NCBI GenBank assembly: GCA_963667715.1
Contig: OY763926.1
Location: 2,666,001-2,730,000 of the forward strand
Direction: 5' to 3'
DNA length: 64,000 nt
Source: JAFGDI01 sp963667715
GTDB taxonomy: Bacteria; Planctomycetota; Phycisphaerae; Sedimentisphaerales; SM23-30
The notes beneath the pieces were generated by a model, which did no database searches, had not been told where the DNA came from, and saw only the letters and a list, made by a program, of their open reading frames with translations. The first letter of the stretch is position 1; each line of letters opens with the position of its first letter. Positions 51,082 to 60,900 of the stretch are shown one piece after another. A program made the translations under genes and the position numbers.

Positions 51082-52809
51082 ATGGACATTAAACTTTTAT
51101 TTGAAATCATCTTTAACGTAATCGGCGGTCTTGGTATATTTCTGATCGGAATGAAGAATATGTCAGAAGGTATGCAGACCGTAGCGGGCAATAAGATCCG
51201 CAAGATGATCAATGCCGTAACGAATAACCGCGTTATGGGCTGTGGTGTTGGAACAACGATCACCTCGATCGTACAGTCCAGCTCAGTTACTACAGTAATG
51301 GTAGTTGGTATGGTAAACGCTGGCCTAATGACACTAATACAGGCGATTAGTGTGATAATGGGTGCCAATATCGGTACAACCATCACAGCCTGGATCATCG
51401 GTCTGCCGATCGGCAAATGGGGCTTACCGATCCTGGGTTTCTCAGCTTTGTTCTTCCTTTTCAGTAAGAATGACAAGTTGAAATTCTGGGCGACTTTCTT
51501 TGTCGGTCTGGGTATGGTATTCTTCGGTTTAGAACTCATGTCAGGCGGATTTAAGCCATTGCGTTCTCTGCCTGAGTTCAGCCAGTGGTTCCACGCTTTC
51601 TCTCCATCTTACCTTGATGCTGAAGGCATAAGCCACATCAGCTACTTTGGAGTATGGAAGTGTGTGCTGGTAGGTGCTATATTAACTGCTATTGTACAGT
51701 CATCATCAGCAACTATCGGTATTACTATGGCACTTGGTATTCAGGGGACTATTGACTACCCTACCGCTGCGGCCCTGATCATGGGTGAAAATATCGGTAC
51801 AACCATCACTGCTATTCTGGCCTCGATCGGTGCTGGAACCAATGCTCGCCGTGCATCACTGGCGCATGTATTTATCAATATTTTTGGTGTACTGTGGATA
51901 ACATCTATATTTAGTATGTATATCAGCGTTGTAACTGATATTTGTAACTGGTTCATCGGTGGCGACTGTTTGGCTGCTGTTACTGATGATGCAGGGATTA
52001 GCTACCCAGGACTTGCCAAACTCATACCGGCAACACATTCAGGTTTCAATATTATCAACACGATCATATTGCTGCCGTTCACTACTATGCTGGCTAAGTT
52101 TTTAACCAGGATCGTACCAGATAAGAAGGTAGCTGAAGTACCGCACCTGACATATATCGACGTTAGAATGCTCGAGACCCCTGCCATTGCTATCGAACAA
52201 TGCCATAAAGAGATCGTTCACATGGCACGTATGAACGAAAGAATGCTTAACCTGCTCAAAGAGGAAGTTGTTGATAATAACACTGGAAAAGCCGGACTGC
52301 GTGATAAGATATTTAATAAAGAGAATATCCTGGATAATATCCAGAAGGAAGTTGTTGAGTTTATAAGTAAGTCACTCACTGGTAACGTCTCGCAGGAACT
52401 TGCCGACGATGCCCGTGAGCATATCAGACTGGCAGATGAATATGAATCGATAAGCGATTATGTTACTGCGATCTTGAAACTGCATATTAAGCTTGAAAAT
52501 AATGAGCTTGAACTGCATGAAGAAGGCAAAAAGGCCCTGACTGAATTACACGTTTTAGTCGCTGATTACCTGACGATGATCAACGATGCGGTTTCTGAAG
52601 AAGTTGGTGATATCCTAACCAGAGCTCAGACCAAAGGTGCATCGATCACACATAAGATTAAGCAGTTCCGTTCAGAGCATCTCGACCGCGTCAGTTCCGG
52701 CCAGACCTCGCCATTCCATAGCCTGGTATTTACCGATATCCTGAACTCTTACCGCAAGATCAAAGATCACGCCCTTAACATAGCAGAAACCATTGCTGGC
52801 GAAAAGTAA
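51082..52809 (+). CDS. Na+/phosphate cotransporter (NptA/YjbB family) with PhoU-like tail
   Basis: 575 residues. Two inverted-repeat transport halves each carry the QSSS signature (TSIVQSSSVTTVMVVGMVN and TAIVQSSSATIGITMAL) and GANIGTT/GENIGTT motifs. From about 370 to the end is a helical PhoU-like domain (ARMNERMLNLLKEEV, EYESISDYVTAILKLHIKLE). It moves phosphate with sodium. AAGGA precedes the ATG, and a strong terminator follows. Confidence 0.93.
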   Translation: MDIKLLFEIIFNVIGGLGIFLIGMKNMSEGMQTVAGNKIRKMINAVTNNRVMGCGVGTTITSIVQSSSVTTVMVVGMVNAGLMTLIQAISVIMGANIGTTITAWIIGLPIGKWGLPILGFSALFFLFSKNDKLKFWATFFVGLGMVFFGLELMSGGFKPLRSLPEFSQWFHAFSPSYLDAEGISHISYFGVWKCVLVGAILTAIVQSSSATIGITMALGIQGTIDYPTAAALIMGENIGTTITAILASIGAGTNARRASLAHVFINIFGVLWITSIFSMYISVVTDICNWFIGGDCLAAVTDDAGISYPGLAKLIPATHSGFNIINTIILLPFTTMLAKFLTRIVPDKKVAEVPHLTYIDVRMLETPAIAIEQCHKEIVHMARMNERMLNLLKEEVVDNNTGKAGLRDKIFNKENILDNIQKEVVEFISKSLTGNVSQELADDAREHIRLADEYESISDYVTAILKLHIKLENNELELHEEGKKALTELHVLVADYLTMINDAVSEEVGDILTRAQTKGASITHKIKQFRSEHLDRVSSGQTSPFHSLVFTDILNSYRKIKDHALNIAETIAGEK

Positions 52810-52848
52810 GGAGCTTATCTGATACCATATTTCAGAATTAGTAAAACT

Positions 52849-52885
52849 AAAGACATCTCTGTATTGTGCGGAGATGTCTTTTTTT
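52849..52885 (+). terminator. Intrinsic terminator of the Na/Pi cotransporter gene
   Basis: AAAGACATCTC and GAGATGTCTTT form a perfect 11-base stem with an 11-base loop and a run of T. Confidence 0.92.
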
Positions 52886-52887
52886 AT

Positions 52888-52915
52888 TTGAATATATCCC
52901 ACCGTCTGCTATCTT
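52888..52915 (+). promoter_or_regulatory. Candidate promoter of hemW, near-leaderless
   Basis: TTGAAT (52888-52893) and TATCTT (52910-52915) with a 16-base spacer. The predicted transcript start falls at the ATG at 52923, so the mRNA would be leaderless. It directly follows the terminator of the previous gene. Confidence 0.45.
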
Positions 52916-52922
52916 TTACCTT

Positions 52923-54068
52923 ATGACAATACCATCATTATACTTTCATATACCATTCTGCCGCAGCAAATGCAGCTACTGCAGTTTTTATTCTATCGCC
53001 CCCCAGAACCACAGTCAGATAGCCAACCTGATAAAAACCGAGCTACTTGAGCTGGACAGACGATTGAAAGGCTATAGCGACGGCTATGTACCATCGGTCT
53101 ACATTGGAGGCGGAAGCCCATCCACCATAAAAAACGAGCTCCCTAAGCTTGCTAGAAGCCTTAAAAAGCAATTAAGCTGCCGGAACATCGAACTCACTGG
53201 CTGTGAGTTTACTGTCGAAGTTAACCCGGGCGATATTGATCAAGTTTTTATTACAGAATTAGCCAATGAGGGTGTGAACCGGATAAGTATCGGGGTGCAG
53301 TCTTTCGACGACAACGAGCTCAAACTCCTCGGCAGACGCCACAGCAGCAGCGATGTTTACAAGGCAGTTGAGCTATGCAGAAAAGTCGGGCTGGACAATA
53401 TCTCGCTGGATCTGATATTTGGCCTGCCAGATCAGACGCTGGCTGGTTGGGAAGCAAACCTGGCCAAGGCTCTGGAGCTGGCACCCTGCCATATGTCAAT
53501 TTACAGCCTTATGTGGGAGGAAGGGACGGCGTTTACCCTCGCCAGAGCCGCAGGAAAGCTCACAGAGGCAAGTGATGAGCTAGACAGGGAAATGTACTAT
53601 CTGGCAATAGATAAGCTCGCAGCCGCTGGTATAATGCAATACGAAATATCAAATTTTGCGAGAATCGGGTATGAATCCAGACATAATATTCGCTATTGGG
53701 ATGATGACGATTATATCGGGATCGGGCCGGCAGCCGGCTCGCATGTGGCAGATGCCAGATGGAACAATATAGCTGATATTGACAGCTATATCACTAGTAT
53801 CAACAGCGGCAATTACGCCTGCGAGGAAATAGTACAAGATACACAAGAGGATACAATAACTCTGGCCGCGGTTTTAGCCCTGCGCAGGATCGAAGGAATA
53901 GATATTGCAAAGTTTAATGGACAGTTTGGCGTATCGCCGCTTGTATATTTCGCTCAGGCGATCGAGAAGAATACAACACTGGGCCTGATCAAATCCGACC
54001 GTAATCAGATAAAACTTACACGAAAAGGTCTGTCATTTGCCGATACAGTATCACAGGATTTCGTGTGA
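52923..54068 (+). CDS. hemW: HemW-like radical SAM protein (coproporphyrinogen III oxidase-like)
   Basis: 381 residues from the ATG at 52923. The longer frame from 52866 would start inside the upstream terminator. Radical SAM cluster ligands CxxxCxxC are Cys13, Cys17 and Cys20 (YFHIPFCRSKCSYCSFYS). Other family marks: YIGGGSPS, NRISIGVQSFDDNELKLLGR, IFGLPDQTLAGWEANL and HNIRYWDDDDYIGIGPAAGSH. HemW proteins bind haem and an iron-sulfur cluster and deliver haem to respiratory enzymes; they usually lack HemN activity. The fourth HemN-type cysteine after the cluster is absent, supporting HemW. Confidence 0.92.
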   Translation: MTIPSLYFHIPFCRSKCSYCSFYSIAPQNHSQIANLIKTELLELDRRLKGYSDGYVPSVYIGGGSPSTIKNELPKLARSLKKQLSCRNIELTGCEFTVEVNPGDIDQVFITELANEGVNRISIGVQSFDDNELKLLGRRHSSSDVYKAVELCRKVGLDNISLDLIFGLPDQTLAGWEANLAKALELAPCHMSIYSLMWEEGTAFTLARAAGKLTEASDELDREMYYLAIDKLAAAGIMQYEISNFARIGYESRHNIRYWDDDDYIGIGPAAGSHVADARWNNIADIDSYITSINSGNYACEEIVQDTQEDTITLAAVLALRRIEGIDIAKFNGQFGVSPLVYFAQAIEKNTTLGLIKSDRNQIKLTRKGLSFADTVSQDFV

Positions 54069-54103
54069 AGAATATGTACATACAGAGTTAAGCAACACAA
54101 AGA

Positions 54104-54146
54104 AAACCGTTCGCCGGAACATTGTCATATGCCCAACGAACGGTTT
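54104..54146 (-). terminator. Terminator between hemW and the first GLUG exoprotein gene, bidirectional
   Basis: AAACCGTTCG and CGAACGGTTT form a ten-base stem; T-rich tails follow on both strands. The same stem is found at 57929-57962 after the paralogous gene. Confidence 0.75.
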
Positions 54147-54170
54147 GTTTGTTAAATAAGTTAGCCTTTA

Positions 54171-57100
54171 TTATTTGAGCCAGTTTTCTGCCAGTTCTGC
54201 AAAATCCAGCAGATCAGCAGATTGTGGGTCGCCCGGCACAAGCCATTTTGCTGACATAGCTTCCAGATCAGCCATATCAACAGCCCATGAGCCGGCGATA
54301 TCACCTGGTGCCGGAACCTGCCAGGCGAGATGCGGATAGTCAAAACCATCGCGGATCTGCCAGTCGGCAGGATCACCATCGACAGTTGAGAAGTCCCAGG
54401 TATTTGGCTCATCTACAGATTCCGTATAGGTTGCCACAGTCATCATTTCCTCAGTAGTCTTGCCCAAAACGTTGTTAACAGTACCCTGTTGGTAGCTATT
54501 GAGAACATATCCGTCAAACCAACCACAAAGTTGAGCGTCCCAGTAACAATCAGTAATAGATGCATAATTGCTATTTTGATAGCCACAGATAACTCCTGCT
54601 AGCTCGGAACCATATGTGAATGGGGAATAAATTTGAGCTGCCGAGTAACATTGCCAAACGCTGCCGAGCTCATAATTCTCTCCGCAGATACCGCCAACTC
54701 TCCAGCCGCTAATAGTACCACTTGTCCAGCACTGACCAATAGCAGACCAGTTATAACCGCAGATACCACCGACTCTTGCATAACCATTAACATAACCAGA
54801 GAAGTAAGAACGATCGATCCTACCAGAATAGTTCAGGCCGCAGATACCGCCAATACTATCAGCATCACCTATGACTATTCCTGTTACAAAACAGTTTATA
54901 ATTTTACCATAACTCTTACCACAAATAGCACCAACACATGAGTCACCGTTAATATATACATTTTCAAGGCCAAGGTTTTTAACAAAACCACCTTCGGCAA
55001 GTATACCAAAAAGACCAATATAATTTTCACCAGAAATATTCAAATTCCTGATCATATGGCCGTTACCATCAAAAACATCAATAAATGGAAGAATGTTCAT
55101 ATTAGCAATGACAGCATCATCAAAAGTATGATCAGAAAAATCTAAATCAGATGTTAAGGCAAAGTATATATTTGGCTCAGAACCATCACGCATACCAAAT
55201 GAAAACAGAAAATCATCTAAATGTACTATCTGATCAACTGTAGATACCTGATATGGGTCAGACTCTGTACCTGCACCATCAAAGTAAATATTGTTACTGA
55301 GAGTTAGTTGAACACAACCACCGATCTTTATAATACTATCGGCAGCAGGTAACTGCTCCAGAACAGTATTGAAAACAAACTCAGACTCAACATAAGAAGT
55401 ACTGCAAACAGTTAAGCCAGCACTTTCTAAAGTGGCTCTGGCCTGCTCTAAAACCATACCGCTAATATCAGGTATCTTAGTATACATAGGATCCTGAGTT
55501 GCAAATCTTGGATAACCATCCATAAACCAGACATCATCAGTTCCATTTGCCGTTTCTCCGACAAAGTCCCAGCCAGCATCGGTAAAGGTTGACTGTGTAG
55601 TCATTTGCTCTGTAGTTAAACCTGTACCATGGCCTTCAGTAGTACCAGTAGTTTCAATATCCCAGAAAGAATTTGTCACAGGACCACCATCTGCAATACC
55701 ATAAATATTAGCAGGGAAATACAAATTGTCAGGAATTATTTGACCAACACTGTAACATTGGTCAATAGATGTATAATTCAGACCGCATATACCGCCGTAA
55801 ACAGATACATTTTGAGCCAGAACGTTTGTATAACACTGTTCAATAAGACCACCATTTAAAGCACACAATCCACCGGAACTTATAAGAGGACAATCTACAT
55901 TATATCCTTGTGTATATACTTCACCTGTAACAGCACAATGCTTAATATGACCATTATTTATACTGCATAAAGTACTAAAATAACCACCGTTAATATTTGA
56001 TACATAAATATTATCCAGAACCAGATTTTTAATAACACCAGTTGGCGTTAAAGAGCAAATAAAAGCATCTTCAACGCTTATGTTCCTTATTGTTAGATTT
56101 GATATTGTATGATCGTTACCATCAAAAGTACCTGAAAATGGATAGTCAAAGCCATGGTTATAAAAGACATTAGCAGACATATCAATATCAGCGGTCAGCA
56201 TAAAGCATTTATCCGCATAAGTAGAATCAAGGTTAATAAAATTTGAAATATCATTGGCATTTGAGAGAAGGTATGGATCTTCAAGGCTACCAGAACCAGT
56301 AAATAGTACTGTAGTAGCGACTGTAATATCTACAGCTACACCATCACCAACAATAGTGCCTGCTGCGATACTTTGGGTAATAACTGTATTTTCAGGCAAT
56401 TCAGTTGAATACTGGTATAAGACATTACCTAACACCAAATCATTATCAGTTAAAACAGATTCAACATCTGCCAAAGCCATACCAACAATATCTGGCACCG
56501 TAGTTGAGTCTGACTGCCATAAGAATACCGGGTAAGTATCCATTACCCAGGTATTATAGCTGCCATTTGCTGTTTCATTGATAAAATCCCAACCGGCATT
56601 GATATAAAAATATTGAGACTGCATCTGGGTAGTAATCAGACCTGTTGCAGATTCGTCAGCATAAGAAATACCTGATGTATCAACATCCCAGAAATTACCA
56701 TAAAAACCATCATACTTTGCCTTAGTGCTGCTAATAGAAAAATGTGAATAATATGACACAGGAGATGATGCTGCCTGGCCTATAAAACCATGCACATTAG
56801 CATCAGGTTCAGCGATTACTGTTGACGTACTATAACAATTATAAACTGAACATAAAAAAGCGGCATATTCATAATCGTCATAACGAACAGTCAACACAAA
56901 ACCATCATCAACCGAAGAACCGCAAAAACCACCTACATATTGGCCTCCTGTCACTGTACCAGAACAATAACAGTCAGCAACTATACTTGATACATTTTCG
57001 CCACAAAAACCACCTACATTTGAAGCTCCTGTTACATCAGCATTCGCCGACGATAGTGATATTACTGCTCCATAGGAATGTGAAATTGAAGAATAATTAT

Positions 57101-57668
57101 TTTCAAAACCATATAGTTCTGTTCCCATGAAATAATTTCTGCCAACCAGACCGCCAACATAAGTATTACCTTCAATACTGCCGCTGTTGAGAGAGCATTT
57201 CAAAACGGTACCACGATTGAAACCACAGACGGCACCAACATTATTATTACCCGTAATTGAAACACCATCAAGAATTAGGTTCTGCACTTTCCCTACAGTA
57301 TCGATCACACCAAACAAACCTATATTATTGTTTGACGGCCCGGAAATGTTCAGACCGGCTATAGTATGGCCATCACCATCAAAAACTCCGCTAAAAACCT
57401 GCCCCTGAAAACCAGCATCTGGAAGCAAGTCTGGAGCGATAACAGCCTTGTCGAATGAACTGGCAGACAAGTCGATATCATCTACTAAAATAAAGAATTT
57501 ACTGTAATTTGCATAATCCCCACCCATCGCAATAAGATCTGCTGAAGAAGCAATCTGGTAAGGTTCGTCTGCTGTACCTAAGCCGCCGGAATAGGCCTCA
57601 GCAGAATTAATGTTTAACAATGAGAAAAAACAAACAGCTAACCACAGAAAAATTTTCGACCATTTCAT
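54171..57668 (-). CDS. Giant secreted GLUG-repeat / PASTA / dockerin-like protein
   Basis: 1165 residues. Signal peptide about 1-25 (MKWSKIFLWLAVCFFSLLNI, cleaved after SAEA). Three GLUG-rich blocks follow (about 26-380, 455-740, 830-1090), with repeats such as VGGLVGRN, VGGFCGEN, VGAICGKSYGKI, each block opening with GSGSLEDPYLLS-like and FDGDGHTIAGLNIS segments. Between blocks lie two PASTA-like domains (VPDIVGMALADVESVL; IPDISGMVLEQARATLESAG). The C-terminus (about 1115-1165) is a dockerin-like pair (DMADLEAMSAKWL and DLLDFAELAENWLK). Such proteins are thought to be surface adhesins or cellulosome-like components. It is a close paralog of the next gene. AGAGGT precedes the ATG. Confidence 0.9.
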   Translation of the reverse strand: MKWSKIFLWLAVCFFSLLNINSAEAYSGGLGTADEPYQIASSADLIAMGGDYANYSKFFILVDDIDLSASSFDKAVIAPDLLPDAGFQGQVFSGVFDGDGHTIAGLNISGPSNNNIGLFGVIDTVGKVQNLILDGVSITGNNNVGAVCGFNRGTVLKCSLNSGSIEGNTYVGGLVGRNYFMGTELYGFENNYSSISHSYGAVISLSSANADVTGASNVGGFCGENVSSIVADCYCSGTVTGGQYVGGFCGSSVDDGFVLTVRYDDYEYAAFLCSVYNCYSTSTVIAEPDANVHGFIGQAASSPVSYYSHFSISSTKAKYDGFYGNFWDVDTSGISYADESATGLITTQMQSQYFYINAGWDFINETANGSYNTWVMDTYPVFLWQSDSTTVPDIVGMALADVESVLTDNDLVLGNVLYQYSTELPENTVITQSIAAGTIVGDGVAVDITVATTVLFTGSGSLEDPYLLSNANDISNFINLDSTYADKCFMLTADIDMSANVFYNHGFDYPFSGTFDGNDHTISNLTIRNISVEDAFICSLTPTGVIKNLVLDNIYVSNINGGYFSTLCSINNGHIKHCAVTGEVYTQGYNVDCPLISSGGLCALNGGLIEQCYTNVLAQNVSVYGGICGLNYTSIDQCYSVGQIIPDNLYFPANIYGIADGGPVTNSFWDIETTGTTEGHGTGLTTEQMTTQSTFTDAGWDFVGETANGTDDVWFMDGYPRFATQDPMYTKIPDISGMVLEQARATLESAGLTVCSTSYVESEFVFNTVLEQLPAADSIIKIGGCVQLTLSNNIYFDGAGTESDPYQVSTVDQIVHLDDFLFSFGMRDGSEPNIYFALTSDLDFSDHTFDDAVIANMNILPFIDVFDGNGHMIRNLNISGENYIGLFGILAEGGFVKNLGLENVYINGDSCVGAICGKSYGKIINCFVTGIVIGDADSIGGICGLNYSGRIDRSYFSGYVNGYARVGGICGYNWSAIGQCWTSGTISGWRVGGICGENYELGSVWQCYSAAQIYSPFTYGSELAGVICGYQNSNYASITDCYWDAQLCGWFDGYVLNSYQQGTVNNVLGKTTEEMMTVATYTESVDEPNTWDFSTVDGDPADWQIRDGFDYPHLAWQVPAPGDIAGSWAVDMADLEAMSAKWLVPGDPQSADLLDFAELAENWLK
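54177..54362. repeat. Duplicated segment coding the dockerin-like C-terminus, copy A
   Basis: 186 bases, nearly identical to 57996-58181 (a handful of substitutions), covering the last 60 codons of both giant exoprotein genes. Confidence 0.85.
55541..56220. repeat. Internal duplicated block, copy A
   Basis: 680 bases aligning without gaps to 61721-62400. Bases 55707-56080 (374) are identical between copies; the remainder differs at roughly 15-20 positions. Confidence 0.92.
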
Positions 57669-57760
57669 AAGTTTAACCTCTAATTTCGTTTTGTATTAGA
57701 TCGGCAGGAATAAAAAAGATAAAATAAAATATCCTACCCGGCACATACGACCACTTTTAA
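57661..57760. repeat. Duplicated 5' leader and signal-peptide start, copy A
   Basis: About 100 bases upstream of and over the start codon, matching 63571-63670 with two to three substitutions. It includes a hairpin (GGTAGGA/TCCTGCC with a U-rich loop on the mRNA) and the shared Shine-Dalgarno. Confidence 0.85.
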
Positions 57761-57986
57761 CTAACTATATTTTTTATAGTTATAAATTAGCACACATAAA
57801 CAGCCACAGAATATAGTAAACTTTAATTTACTTTCACGTAATAAGACCCTGCGACTTTAACTAATAACATTTTCGATTATAACATTTTAGAGTTTTAATA
57901 CAAAGAGAATAAGTTCCCAAAAATAGAAAAACCGTTCGCCATTTTTTACTGACGAACGGTTTGTTTATTATAGTGGGCTCAGTTGA
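57669..57986. other. Intergenic region between the two giant exoprotein genes
   Basis: 318 bases holding the duplicated leader of the downstream gene (57669-57760), an AT-rich stretch with its promoter, and the terminator of the upstream gene (57929-57962). No gene seen. Confidence 0.6.
57929..57962 (-). terminator. Terminator of the second giant GLUG exoprotein gene
   Basis: AAACCGTTCG and CGAACGGTTT form a ten-base stem; on the minus strand the tail is TTTTCTATTTTT. Confidence 0.82.
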
Positions 57987-60900
57987 TTAGTGCTTGAGCC
58001 AGTTTTCTGCCAGTTCTGCAAAGTCCAGCAGATCAGCAGATTGTGGGTCGTCCGGCACAAGCCATTTTGCTGACATAGCTTCCAGATCAGCCATATCAAC
58101 AGCCCAGGAGCCGGCGATATCACCTGGTGTCGGAACCTGCCAGGTGAGATGCGGATAGTCAAAACCATCGCGGATTTGCCATGTATTTGGATCTTCAGCA
58201 GGGTCGTTAAAATCCCAGCCGTCAGAGGTGTAAATAGACTTATCGTACATCTGGGAGGTAGAAAGCCCAGTTGCGCAAACATCCAAGGTACAACCAGAAG
58301 CATCCATATCCCAGAAACAATCATGCATACCATTATACCCAGGGTCCCACATATCTGACTCTTCTTTAAATGCATAGGCACAAAAACCAGTCCCTGGCAT
58401 CGTCGCATTGACATCACTAATAATAGTAGAAGTGCTATAACAGTCCCGTATAATGGTTACTATATCACACTCCACTAAATAAGTGCCTATATAATCATAT
58501 TCTACAAAATTGTATCCATCTGCAAAACCACAGAAACCCGCATAATAGCTATCGCCTGTAACAGAACCAGAAGCGTAGCATCTGTAGATACAACCAACCA
58601 TGGTAGAACCACAGAAACCACCTACAGATGAAAAACCAGAAACATTACATGTACTAGAAGAATAGCCTATATTATTATAATCGAAACAATCTCTGCTGTA
58701 GTAGTCCATGACATTAGAGCTCCATTTCCCATGAGTTTTACCACAGAAACCACCAACACTATTATTTCCACTTACAGTGCCGCTTGATGAGCATCTATAG
58801 ATATCACCATAAGTATAACCACAAACAGCACCAACATAATCATTACCAGAAATGTCAACATTCTCAAGTTTGAGATCAGATACAACAGCATCATCAGCTA
58901 TCATACCAAATAAACCAGTATAATTTGAAGTTCCAGCGATAGTGAGGTTTGAAATTGTAAAGCCATTACCATCAAACTGCCCGGCAAACGGAGTACCATC
59001 GTAGTTATCATCTGGATAAATATCCTTAGCGATCAAAGCAGAGTCCAAATAATATCCGGAAAGATCAATATCAGTAGTCAAAATAAAGTATTTATCATAA
59101 TCGGCGGTACAACTATTTAATCCTAAAATATCCTTTGGAGAAGATATCAGATATGGCTCTGATTCAGTACCGGAACCAGAATATTTTTCACCGACAGAGA
59201 TAGAAACACGAACAATGGCACCAGACGGCCAGGAATTACCAAATTCAGGCTGCTGAGAGAGAATCATACCAGCTGGCATAGATGAATCAAATACATAATC
59301 ACAAGAGTAGCTAAAACCAGCAGTAGCTAAAGAATCAGCAGCCAGATCAAAAGGTAAAGCAACCAAATCAGGCACTTCAATAAAGCTATCCATACTCCAG
59401 AATAACCTTGGGGTATCATCCATATACCATATATAATCCGTTTCATTAGTATATTCATCCCAGAAATCCCAGCCGGCATTTATGAAATACTGCATATTGT
59501 GCAAGTTTGAATCAGTGATAGAACTGCCGCCGTAACTAGTAGTAACACCAGCAGTATCAATATTCCAGTAACAATTTTTTACTACAGCACTTTGGGCACC
59601 GCCTCCAAAACCACCAGCTGGAGTCGATTCGCCAGAGACAATCGCATCTGCATAGCAATTACAAACCTCACCATAATAGTTTTCACCGTAAAATCCACCT
59701 ACATATGCATAACCGGCAACACTGCCAGCTACATAACAATCAGATACAAAGCCTGAATTGACCTGGCCAACAAAGCCGCCAATAATATTATCGTTACCAA
59801 TAACAGTGGTATCAGAATATGTACCAGAAATACTTCCAGACAACACACCAGCAATACCACCAGCAAAATTATGTGCCGATATTGTGCCGGAAGAATAGCA
59901 GTTTTGTATAATACCGTCACAATCTCCACAAATAATACCAACAATACCAGAACCAGTAATATTAGCAGTGACAACCTTCAGATTTGTTACTTTCGCAGAA
60001 TCACTGAGACTTCCAAACAGGCCAATATTATTATAATTTGAAGATATAGACATATTCTTAATAGAGAAACCATTGCCATCAAATGTACCGCCAAACGGTT
60101 CAATTGTCCTGACACCATCGCCTCCAGCAATAACTGCCGCATCAAATAAATAAGCAGATAAGTCAATATCAGCAGTCAGAACAAAGTGTTTATCATGATA
60201 TGAATTATTAGGGTCACCGAGAACAATTAGATCTTCAGCAGAAGAAAGCTGATACGGATCTATTTCCGTACCAGAGCCAGGATAAGACAGGAGTACTGAA
60301 TAGTCCAGTTCAATAACCAAATTATTACCATAAAAATATTCAGTACCAGGAGATGGAAACTGTCCAACAACGCTATTTTCATTACTTTCCTGAGAATAGT
60401 GTTTCGTTATATTACCTACAGTAAAACCTGCGGCGGTAATAGCTTCCTGAGCCTGAGTAAGTGTCATACCACTATAGTCAGGAACTTCACTTAATAAATC
60501 AGATGACATAAATGACAAAAATGATAAGGTAGGATAATAATTCATAGTCCAAATATCATCAGTTCCATTTGCGGTTTCACCAGCAAAATCCCAGCCAGCA
60601 GATGTGAAAGTTGACTCCAAACTCATTTGAGTTGAAGTTATATATGTATCAGTTCTATCATGGTCTACAACAGAAGTTTCAATATTCCAAAAACAATTAT
60701 TAATGGGGTATAGATTATAAAAAATATAATTATAATTATAAAGAGAGCAAAAGCCATCAGTACCCGAAGATGTATTAGAAATCTTAGTTATTGAATAGGA
60801 ATTTGTAATAAAGCCAGAATCAATAGAACCACAAAAACCACCTACACACACACCTCCAATAATTGAACCAGCTGAAACACAATCATTGATATTGCCATGC

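Noticed and set aside
57968..58417. 149-codon minus-strand frame at the 3' end of the large exoprotein gene
   Set aside because: It is a shifted frame over the dockerin-like region; the same shadow occurs in the paralog at 54161-54412.
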